Source: Variovorax gracilis (GTDB lineage Bacteria > Pseudomonadota > Gammaproteobacteria > Burkholderiales > Burkholderiaceae_C). Taken from it: DNA of 51,783 bases. The DNA lies in the NCBI RefSeq assembly GCF_030317115.1, contig NZ_JASZYF010000035.1, forward strand, positions 1 to 51,783, written 5' to 3'. Below the pieces are notes generated by a model. It saw only the letters and a list, made by a program, of their open reading frames with translations. It searched no databases and had not been told where the DNA came from. Positions 33,620 to 41,560 of this stretch are shown here, in pieces. Positions within the stretch are counted from its first letter, which is position 1; the number at the start of each line of letters is the position of its first letter. The position numbers were made by a program, and so were the translations under genes.

Positions 33620-35617
33620 ATGCCTCTCACCACCAGCCAATCGCGGGCCACCGCCGCCGCGGCCACCTCCTACGCCTACGCGAACTCCACGGCCGGCCGC
33701 ACCTCGCAACCAGCGCCGGGCCGCGCCGACCCCTGCGCCGACCCGGCGCCGCCGTGCCCGGTCTGCGGCGGGCTCAAGTGCCTGTGCCGGCCGCGCTTCT
33801 TCCCCGGCCAACTGCTCAGCGACGAGGACCTGAACCGGCTGCAGCAGTACCTGATCGACAAGAACAAGCTGCACAACCGCTACCTGGTCGGCTGGGGCGT
33901 GGCCTGCGGGCTAGAGGTCGCATGCAGCCCGTGCGACGCCAGCGCGGTCACCGTGCGCGCCGGCTATGCGCTGTCGCCGTGCGGCGACGATATCGTGTTG
34001 TGCGCCGACCAATCGGTCGACATCTGCCGGCTCATCCAGAGCTGCCGGCCGGCCAACCCGGTGGTCTGCGACCCGCCGTACGGCACGCCGCCGTCGACCT
34101 GCACGCAGGGTGTCGAACGCTGGGTGCTCGCGGTCTGCTATGACGAGCGGCCGACGCGCGGCATCACCGCGCTGACCGGCGCCGGCGACAGCGTCGCGAA
34201 ACCGGGCTGCCGCTGCGGCGGATCGTCGTCCGGCTGCAGTTGCGGCGGCGCGTCGAGCAGCGGCGGGTGTGGGTGCGGCGGAAACGGAGGCAGCGGCTGT
34301 AGCTGCGGCGCCAAGTCCAGTGCCTACCGGCCGGCCAGCCAGCGCCGCGGCCTGCTGCCGCAGTGCGAGCCGACCCAGGTCTGCGAAGGCTTCCGCTTCA
34401 CCGCATACAAGGCGCCGTTGCCGCAGAACGGGCTGACCGGGCTGCCGACCGACAACGTGCCCGGCGCGATCAACCCGCGGCTCAGCGGCAGCGGCGACCT
34501 CATGATCGCCTGGCTGTACGCGAACCGCGCCCGCTTCGGCCCCCTGCTGGAGCGCACGCTGTGCTGCGTGATGCGGGCGATGGATTTGCGCGCGAGCCTG
34601 GCCGAAGGCCGCCAGCTCGACGCGGCCGGCGTCGCCGCCTACCGCGACTACGCACAGGCGCTGCAGGAGTTCGCGAGCGAGTTCTCGCTGCACCACTGCA
34701 GCTTCGTAGGCACCGTGCGCGGCCAGTACGACTCGGCGGTGCAGTGGTCGAGCACGCGCACGATCGGCCGGCTCGGCACCGCCGACCAGGCCGAGCTGGC
34801 GACGCGTTTCCAACAGCTCGACGACAGCTGGATCCAGATCGCGACCGAGTGTTTCTGTTCGGCGCTGCTGCCGGCCTGCCCGCCGCCGGCCAACACCAAC
34901 TGCGTGCCGCTCGCGGTGGTCACCGTCAACACCGGCGTGACATCCACGGGCGCCGCGGGCACGCAGAGTTGCCCGGTGATCGACATCTGCAACTGGCAGG
35001 AGCGCAAGCTGCTGATCACCTGGCCGACGATCCTGTACTGGTTCTCGTGGCTGCCGTGGCAGGGGCTGCGCGACTTCTTCGCGCGCATCTGCTGCAGCAC
35101 CGGCCGCCAGACGACGGCCTACACGCTGATGATGCTGATGCTCGGCGTCGCGGTCGTCGGCGCGCGGCGCTCGGGCGCGACGGGCTCGGCGACGGTCGGC
35201 GCCGTGCAGCCGCCGTCCGCCAGCATCCGTGGCGCGACGACGCGCGCGCGCGGAGCCGCGGCCGCGCCGCCATCGTCCACCCCGCCACACGGCAGTTTCG
35301 AAGCCGCGATGGCCGCGCCGAACCTGCTGCAGCACATGCTGGCCGACTACGAGCAGGCGCGTGTCGGCGGCGCCGCCGCGCCGGCCTGGGCCGCGCTCGC
35401 GGCGCGCGTCTTCGACGGCAGCGCCTTCGGTCCGCTGGCCGGCAACGAAGCGGTGCACCAGGTCGACCTGAAAGACATCGACAAGAAGCTCGGCGTCGAG
35501 GCGATGCGCAGCGAGCTCGCCGAGCTGCAGAAGACGGTCGCGCGGCAGGACGAGATCCTGCGCGCGCTGCAGATCGTCAAGGGGCAGGGCGGCACGCCGT
35601 CGCCGGCCGTCGGCTGA
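33620..35617 (+). CDS. Large eCIS protein with shared N-terminal module and Cys/Gly tract
   Basis: A 665-residue protein. Residues about 45-135 hold the same module as the previous protein: RFFPGQLLSDEDLNRLQQYL, then HNRYLVGWGVACGLEVACSP and AVTVRAGYALSPCGDDIVL. A Cys/Gly/Ser-rich tract (about 195-240; short CRCGG, CSCGG and CGCGG units) follows. A hydrophobic region (WPTILYWFSWLPWQGLRDFF) and one possible membrane helix (YTLMMLMLGVAVVGA, about 505-520) lie further on. The C-terminus is helical. It may be a baseplate or fibre-base component; the hydrophobic helix is unusual for such parts. The ATG at 33620 has GGAG upstream. Confidence 0.5.
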   Translation: MPLTTSQSRATAAAATSYAYANSTAGRTSQPAPGRADPCADPAPPCPVCGGLKCLCRPRFFPGQLLSDEDLNRLQQYLIDKNKLHNRYLVGWGVACGLEVACSPCDASAVTVRAGYALSPCGDDIVLCADQSVDICRLIQSCRPANPVVCDPPYGTPPSTCTQGVERWVLAVCYDERPTRGITALTGAGDSVAKPGCRCGGSSSGCSCGGASSSGGCGCGGNGGSGCSCGAKSSAYRPASQRRGLLPQCEPTQVCEGFRFTAYKAPLPQNGLTGLPTDNVPGAINPRLSGSGDLMIAWLYANRARFGPLLERTLCCVMRAMDLRASLAEGRQLDAAGVAAYRDYAQALQEFASEFSLHHCSFVGTVRGQYDSAVQWSSTRTIGRLGTADQAELATRFQQLDDSWIQIATECFCSALLPACPPPANTNCVPLAVVTVNTGVTSTGAAGTQSCPVIDICNWQERKLLITWPTILYWFSWLPWQGLRDFFARICCSTGRQTTAYTLMMLMLGVAVVGARRSGATGSATVGAVQPPSASIRGATTRARGAAAAPPSSTPPHGSFEAAMAAPNLLQHMLADYEQARVGGAAAPAWAALAARVFDGSAFGPLAGNEAVHQVDLKDIDKKLGVEAMRSELAELQKTVARQDEILRALQIVKGQGGTPSPAVG

Positions 35618-35673
35618 CGCGGCGCGATTCCCCCGGCAGCGAGCGAACCAGCAAGCAGCAAGGAGCAGCCAAC

Positions 35674-38124
35674 ATGGGCGCATTCGACCAACGGCCGCGC
35701 TTCTTCGAGGGCCAGTACCTGTCGGCGGCCGACTTGTCGGCCGTCGTCGACTACCTGCGCGGCGCGCAGGCGCGCCAGGCGCTGGGCGCGCACACCTGGG
35801 GCATCGGCCTCGGGCTGAACTTGATCGAGAACCCGGCACCCGGCGCAGCGAACCGGCGCGAGGTGATCCTGCAGCCCGGCTGGGCGCGCGACGGTTTCTG
35901 CCGCCAGCTCGTCGTGCAGCAGCCAACGCGGCTGGCAGAGAGCCTGTTCGCGGCCTTGCCGTACAACGCGGCGGTCGACGGCGGCGCAGCGCCGGTAGGT
36001 CGCCTCGTCAAGGTCTGGTTGGCCTACACCGAAACCGGTGGCCGCTTGCCGGCCCCCGGCTTTGAGGTCTGCGACCTGGAGAACGGCACGTCGCGGATCG
36101 AAGAAGGCTTCGAGTTTGTGATCGGCGAGCTGCCGCTGGCCGAGCAACGCGACCGCACCGTGATCGGCGCCGAGACCATCGATGCGCTCGACGCGCTGAA
36201 GGTCTTCAACCCCACGGCGCCGCCGCTGCACGACACATCGGTGCCGCACCAGACCTTCCCGGCCGGCGACAAACCGCCGCGCTGGCTGGTGCCGGTGGGC
36301 CAGGTGCGATGGGTCGCCGGCAACGGCGTGCTCGGCTACTTCGTCGACCGTTACCTGGTCCCAAGCGCAAATGTCGACGCATCGATCCGCGGCTTCCGCC
36401 GCTACGGCGGCTGCGTGGTGCAGAACATCGAAGCCAGCGACGGAGCGATCGTGCTGCGCGCGCGCGGCGACGACCCCGCCACGCCGCACCGCTTCGCGCA
36501 TCTGCTCAGTGCCGGGCAGCCGCTCGCGACGCTGCTGCAGGACCTGGTCTGGGTCGAAGGCGGCCTGCGCTGCGAGGGCGACGCCAAGCTCGCCGGCAGC
36601 CGGCTGCTGCTGCGCAACATCGACGGCCTGAACGAAGGCAACGAGCTGTATCTTGCTCGCGCCGGCGACGGCAGCGGCCTGCCCGGACAGCGCGAGCTGC
36701 GCGCGGTGATCGGCAGCGACGCGCGCACCGACAACCGCTTCGTCGTCGGCCCCGAGTTGGCCGCGGCGCCGGCGGGGCGACAGGCGCCGCAGTTGGTCGT
36801 GCTAAGCAGCGGGCGCGTCGGCGTCAACATGTTCGACCCGGGCTGCACGCTGCATGCGCGCGGCGACGCGATCCGGCTCGAAGACGGCGCCGGCGCGAAG
36901 CGCATCGAGATGCGCAGCGACGGCCCCGGCGTCGAGCTGCGCTCCGACACGAATCGCCTGTACCTGCGCTCGACCGGGCCGGCCGCGCAGAACAACAACT
37001 GCGTGATCATCAACCCGACGCCGGCCACCGACGGCCGCGTCGGCATCGGCGTCGACAACCCGCAGACCGGGCTCGACGTGCATGAAGACAGCGTCGGCTT
37101 CAGCCTGGATCGCGGCAACGGCGGACGGCTGGTGCTGCGCAGCGCCGCCGACGCTGCATCGCGCGACAAGGTCTTCCTCGAAGCCAGCGTGCCGGCCGGC
37201 GGCACGCCCGCGCCCGAACTCCGCGCGACCGGACCCGCGGGCGTCAACCTGCCGCTGTTCTCGGCCTATGCCGACACCACCTACCTGCGCGGCAAGCTCG
37301 GCGTCAACCAGGCGGTGCCGGCCGCCGACACGCAGGTGCACGTGCGCGGCACCCGCATCCGGCTGCAAAGCATCGACGGCTCGCGCAGCGTCGACCTGCG
37401 CGCCGACGGCGGCGCGGTCGACCTGCAGAGCAACACCAACGACTTGTATCTGCGCAGCACCAACCCGGGTGCCGGTGCGCCGCGCAACATCTTGATGAAC
37501 CCGTATGCGGGCGACGGCAACGTCGGTATCGGGCTCGACGCGCCGACCGAGAAGCTGCATGTGCACGGTCACTGGCTGCGCGTCGACGGCACCAACAACG
37601 AGCAGTGCGTGTTCGGCGGCGATGGCCACAACGCGGTGACGGTCGGCACGCTGAATCCCGCGACCCTCTTCGCCGACATGCGCAACACGACGGTGCCCTG
37701 GGGCAACGCGCCGGCCGACGCCGGCGCCTGGCTGCAGGTCTATTGCCGCAGCGTGATCGAGGTGTCGGATGCGCGTGCCAAGACCGAGGTGCACACGATC
37801 AGCGGCGCGCTCGCACAGGTGGCGCAATTGCGCGGCGTGCGCTACCAGTGGGCGGCCGAGGGCGCGCGGGCGCAGGATGGCGAGCGCCTCGGGCTGATCG
37901 CGCAGGAGCTGCAGCAGGTCGTGCCGCAGGCGGTGACCACCGGCGAACGCGGTGCGGGGATTTCGTACTCCAGCCTGGTGCCGTTGCTGATCGAGGCGAT
38001 CAAGGAATTGCGCGAACAGGTCCAAGGGCTGCAGGCCGAGGTGAAGGCGCTGCACGGCGACACCGCGGTCGAGGCGCCGCCCACCAAGCCGACCCCCAAG
38101 CGGCGCGGCAAGCAGGTCAGCTAG
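35674..38124 (+). CDS. eCIS tail fibre with S74 chaperone domain
   Basis: An 816-residue fibre. The N-terminal module (RPRFFEGQYLSAADLSAVVD, GAHTWGIGLGLNL) is a third copy of the one in the preceding proteins and should bind the baseplate. A long beta-rich shaft with repeats such as LYLRSTG and VGIGVDNPQTGLDVHED follows. The C-terminus (about 699-816) is an intramolecular chaperone of the S74 type: EVSDARAKTEVHTISGALAQ, RLGLIAQELQQVVPQAV, then LVPLLIEAIKELREQVQGLQ as a coiled coil. Such domains help trimerisation and are usually cleaved off at the conserved serine. Good AAGGAG site before ATG. It sets the target specificity. Confidence 0.82.
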   Translation: MGAFDQRPRFFEGQYLSAADLSAVVDYLRGAQARQALGAHTWGIGLGLNLIENPAPGAANRREVILQPGWARDGFCRQLVVQQPTRLAESLFAALPYNAAVDGGAAPVGRLVKVWLAYTETGGRLPAPGFEVCDLENGTSRIEEGFEFVIGELPLAEQRDRTVIGAETIDALDALKVFNPTAPPLHDTSVPHQTFPAGDKPPRWLVPVGQVRWVAGNGVLGYFVDRYLVPSANVDASIRGFRRYGGCVVQNIEASDGAIVLRARGDDPATPHRFAHLLSAGQPLATLLQDLVWVEGGLRCEGDAKLAGSRLLLRNIDGLNEGNELYLARAGDGSGLPGQRELRAVIGSDARTDNRFVVGPELAAAPAGRQAPQLVVLSSGRVGVNMFDPGCTLHARGDAIRLEDGAGAKRIEMRSDGPGVELRSDTNRLYLRSTGPAAQNNNCVIINPTPATDGRVGIGVDNPQTGLDVHEDSVGFSLDRGNGGRLVLRSAADAASRDKVFLEASVPAGGTPAPELRATGPAGVNLPLFSAYADTTYLRGKLGVNQAVPAADTQVHVRGTRIRLQSIDGSRSVDLRADGGAVDLQSNTNDLYLRSTNPGAGAPRNILMNPYAGDGNVGIGLDAPTEKLHVHGHWLRVDGTNNEQCVFGGDGHNAVTVGTLNPATLFADMRNTTVPWGNAPADAGAWLQVYCRSVIEVSDARAKTEVHTISGALAQVAQLRGVRYQWAAEGARAQDGERLGLIAQELQQVVPQAVTTGERGAGISYSSLVPLLIEAIKELREQVQGLQAEVKALHGDTAVEAPPTKPTPKRRGKQVS

Positions 38125-38135
38125 GGGGCGCCGCC

Positions 38136-39722
38136 ATGGACCTCGAAATCCACCGCCTGAGCCTCGCGCTGCGCCTCGCCGGCGACCCGCAGCGCCTGGA
38201 GCCGGTATCGCGCCGGCTGCGCGACGTTGCCGCCGGCCGCATCGAAAACGCGCTCGCGCACGTCGAGCTCGCCGGCCCCAGCGAACCGGATGGCGGCGAG
38301 ATGATCTTCATCGACCGGCTCGACCTGCATTGCGGCGCCAACACCGCCTGGGACGACGCCGTGATCGCCGGCCATATCGCGCGGCGCTTCGCGTCGGCGC
38401 TGCAGGCGCGGCTGGCGGAGCCCGGACTGCTGCGCTTTCGGGATCGCGCCGAGTTCGTCGCCGCGGCGCTGGTCGGCTTTGCCGAAGGGCGGGCCGAGCG
38501 CTGCTGGTGGCTGGCCGAGTTCGACGGGCTGCATGCGCTGAGCCGCTCGACCGCACTGCGCACGCTGGTGATCAGCGAGTCCGATGCCGGCGTCGCGGCG
38601 CTCGCGCGGCTGACCGACGGCGCGCTGACCAGCGTGCTCGGCACGCTCGGCGATGGCGACGGCATGCGCCTGCTCGCCTGGTTCGGGCTGCGCGGCGGCG
38701 CCGCGCTGGCGCCCTTGGCGGCGCTGTGGCCGGCCGCCGCGGCGCTGCCGCCGGCCGGCGCGACGACGGCCTGGCTGCGCGCGCTGGTCGCTGCCGAGAG
38801 GGTGCTGCCCGGCAGCGCTGGCGTCACGACTTTGCGCTGCCTGCGCAGCCTGGCCGCGCTTTACGCGCTGGCGCGCGACGGCGCCTTGGCGCCGAGCACG
38901 CTCGGTGCCGACCCCCGCGCGGCGCTGCACCACGCGCTGGCGGCGCACCGGTTGGCCGCCGAGTGGCTGGAGGCGGCTGCCGACAGCGACGTAGCGGCGC
39001 TCGCTGCCGACCTGGCACAACGCGCCGGGGCCACCGGCGATCCGCACGACCGCGCCGCGTCCGCGGCCTGGCTGGAAAGCCCTCACGGCGGCCTGTTCGT
39101 CCTGCTCGGCCGCGCCCAGCGGCTGGGTTGGATCGGGCGCTGGCAAGCGCTGCTGCGCGCCGCGTGGCCGCTCGCGGTCGGCCCTGCGCTGGCTGACGAG
39201 TCAGACGACCCGACCCGCGGCGCCGATGCGCTGTGCCGCGCGCTGGTGCTGCGGGTCGCCACGCTCGCGCTGGCAGGGCCCGACGCGGCGCGGGTGCGGG
39301 CCGATCCCGCCGTGCGCTCGGTGTGCGGGCTGGACGCGTCGGAGAAGCTCGTTGAGCATCACACCGGCATGGCTGTGGCCGCGCTGCGCGCAGTGCTGCG
39401 GGTCCGCCCCGCGCCGGCGCTGGCGCCCCGCGGCAGCGCGTCGCCCGCGCTGAAGCACCTGCTCGCCGAAGCCGCGACCCGGTTGCTCGACGATTGCGCC
39501 CGCGCACTGCCCGGCCTGCTCGGTTCGTCGCCGGCCTTCCTGCGGGCCCAGGCACTGACACTGCCGGTGCGGCTGCAATCCGGCACGGACGGCGCCGACA
39601 GCCTGGCCTGCCTCGGCCGCGCGCCGCTCGACGTGCTGCTGGTGCTGGCCGGCGCGAAGCGCATTCGCATCGAGTTGCCGGGCGTGCCGGCGATCCGGTG
39701 CGTGGAGGACATCGGAGCATGA
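38136..39722 (+). CDS. Putative eCIS tape-measure-type protein
   Basis: A 528-residue, strongly helical Ala/Leu/Arg-rich protein. LEPVSRRLRDVAAGRIENAL and MIFIDRLDLHCGANTAWDDA resemble the N-terminal region of the CIS tape-measure (Pvc14-like) family, where IDRLDL-type strands alternate with helices. It is placed between fibre and ATPase, as in Pvc (13 fibre, 14 tape-measure, 15 ATPase). The protein is shorter than many tape measures, and repeat patterns are not obvious, so the assignment is uncertain. Overlaps the next start by 4 nt. Confidence 0.45.
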   Translation: MDLEIHRLSLALRLAGDPQRLEPVSRRLRDVAAGRIENALAHVELAGPSEPDGGEMIFIDRLDLHCGANTAWDDAVIAGHIARRFASALQARLAEPGLLRFRDRAEFVAAALVGFAEGRAERCWWLAEFDGLHALSRSTALRTLVISESDAGVAALARLTDGALTSVLGTLGDGDGMRLLAWFGLRGGAALAPLAALWPAAAALPPAGATTAWLRALVAAERVLPGSAGVTTLRCLRSLAALYALARDGALAPSTLGADPRAALHHALAAHRLAAEWLEAAADSDVAALAADLAQRAGATGDPHDRAASAAWLESPHGGLFVLLGRAQRLGWIGRWQALLRAAWPLAVGPALADESDDPTRGADALCRALVLRVATLALAGPDAARVRADPAVRSVCGLDASEKLVEHHTGMAVAALRAVLRVRPAPALAPRGSASPALKHLLAEAATRLLDDCARALPGLLGSSPAFLRAQALTLPVRLQSGTDGADSLACLGRAPLDVLLVLAGAKRIRIELPGVPAIRCVEDIGA

Positions 39723-41560
39723 CGCAGGACCGTGCCGGCTCGACGATCCGCCGCCGCGCACCGGCGCGTGGCGGCGCCGTGGTGCTGCCGAAGGCATCGG
39801 CCGTCGCTGGCAGCGGCGTCGGCAACCTCGACACCCAGCGCTCGGCGCAGCGCGGCGCGGCACCGAACGCGTCGTCCCCGCGGTTGACGGATCGTGACGA
39901 AGCGGAGGCGAATCACATCGCAGACCGGGCCTTGCAGCGCCCGGCGGGCGCCGCCGACGCGGGCGCGCCGTTGGCTGGCCCCGTGCCGTCCGGGTCGCGC
40001 CCGCTGGCGGAACCGGGTTCGCCGCTGCCGGGTACCGTGCGACGCGACATGGAGCCGCGCTTCGGCGCGGACCTGGGCGGTGTGCGCATCCACGCCGGCT
40101 CGGGCGCGAACCAAGCCGCGGAGGCACTGGGCGCGCGCGCCTTCACGCTGCGCGAGCACATCGTCTTCGGCGCCGGGAGCTACGACCCGGCCGGGCCGAC
40201 GGGCCGCCGCCTGCTGGCCCACGAGCTGGCGCATGTGATGCAGGGCCCGGGTGCCGGCAGCGGTGCGATCCGGCGCGAGACGGCGCAGGAGATCAAGGAC
40301 CGCTACATGAACTTCGGCGGCCTGAACCTGCAGGAAGAAGAGTTGGGCGCGTACCTCACTGGGCTGGCGCGCGGCGGCCAGTACACGCTCGTGACGGCGG
40401 TGATCGATGTGCTCGACGACTCGGACACCGACGACGTGGCCGGCGAAGTCGTGGGCGCATTGACCGCCCGCGACCTCATCCGCATGGCGCGCGCGCCGGC
40501 CGCGGTGTTGATGCTGCGCCGTATGAAGGACGCGATCGGCGACTGGTCTGGCTGGGTCACCCGCGGCGAGGCCCACCAGGCCGACCTGCTCGGCGCCGTG
40601 CTCGACGATCCCGGCGCCCGCGGCGCCTGGAACCGCGCGCGCATCGGCACGATCAAGGAGGCCGCCGGCAGCGACCTCGAGGCGCTCGCCCGCGTGTTCG
40701 AAGACGACGAACTGATCGACGACGGCTCGGTCGAATCGCGCCTCACCGCGGTTCTGGGCGCCACGCAGCACCTCGTGATCCCCGGGCTGCAGACCGGCGT
40801 GGAGTTCAGCGACACCGGGTTCGCCGGCGACCAGGCGCCAGGCGGCAGCGGTTTTCGCGATCCGCATCCGTCGAGCCGTAACCAGCCCGGCCACTTCCTA
40901 ACCGCGGTCGGCCTGGAGTATTCGCCCGCCACGGTCTCGCGCGAGATCGCGAACTGGGCGTTCTTCTGCGGTGCCATCGGCGCGCCGCCCGAGGTGCGCG
41001 CCGCAAACACGATCCGCGCGATGGTGCTGGCGCCGGCGGCAATGAGCGATGCGGACGTGGCCGTGCGGCTGACCATCGGCCACGAGAAGGCGCCCGATCC
41101 CGCCAGCGGCCTGTTGCAGGGGCTGGAGATCCTGGCGGCCGGCTTCGTCGAGGACCTGCTGCCCGGGCCCGAGCGCGAGACCGAGGACGAGCACGACCGC
41201 CGCGTCGGCGAAGCGATGCGGGCAGAAACGCTGCGCCGGGTCACGTCGATCATCACGACGTTCCGCACCCAGTTCGGCGCCGCCGCCGACGCTGACGTGG
41301 CCGCCTGGAACGAAGCGCTGGCCGCGCTCGGCAATGGCACCACGCTGGACCTGGCGGCAGCCGAAGCGCCGCTGGGCCGCATCGCGATCGACCCGGCCGG
41401 GCGCGGCAACAGCATCCAGGATCTGCGGCTTAGCCTCGTCGGCTGGAAGCTCGGGCAGTTGATCGCTGCCGGCACGTTCGCCGACGGCGCGGCCGTTGCG
41501 ACGTGGATCCGGACGAACCTCGGCGGCGCCGCGCCGGGGGCGACGCCGGCGGCACCATGA
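39719..41560 (+). CDS. DUF4157-containing eCIS-associated protein, likely cargo
   Basis: A 613-residue protein. DUF4157 lies at about 110-175: MEPRFGADLGGVRIHAGSGA, LGARAFTLREHIVFGAG and RRLLAHELAHVMQ, the last holding HELAH, an HExxH zinc site near 167-171. In eCIS and T6SS-linked proteins DUF4157 is an N-terminal module of secreted effectors and may act as peptidase or sorting domain. The rest is helical with NQPGHFLTAVGLEYSPATVS (about 385-405), a motif I recall from other eCIS proteins but cannot name. No signal peptide. The ATG overlaps the previous stop and the ATPase start overlaps its stop, so it is co-translated with the loading ATPase. Confidence 0.65.
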   Translation: MTQDRAGSTIRRRAPARGGAVVLPKASAVAGSGVGNLDTQRSAQRGAAPNASSPRLTDRDEAEANHIADRALQRPAGAADAGAPLAGPVPSGSRPLAEPGSPLPGTVRRDMEPRFGADLGGVRIHAGSGANQAAEALGARAFTLREHIVFGAGSYDPAGPTGRRLLAHELAHVMQGPGAGSGAIRRETAQEIKDRYMNFGGLNLQEEELGAYLTGLARGGQYTLVTAVIDVLDDSDTDDVAGEVVGALTARDLIRMARAPAAVLMLRRMKDAIGDWSGWVTRGEAHQADLLGAVLDDPGARGAWNRARIGTIKEAAGSDLEALARVFEDDELIDDGSVESRLTAVLGATQHLVIPGLQTGVEFSDTGFAGDQAPGGSGFRDPHPSSRNQPGHFLTAVGLEYSPATVSREIANWAFFCGAIGAPPEVRAANTIRAMVLAPAAMSDADVAVRLTIGHEKAPDPASGLLQGLEILAAGFVEDLLPGPERETEDEHDRRVGEAMRAETLRRVTSIITTFRTQFGAAADADVAAWNEALAALGNGTTLDLAAAEAPLGRIAIDPAGRGNSIQDLRLSLVGWKLGQLIAAGTFADGAAVATWIRTNLGGAAPGATPAAP

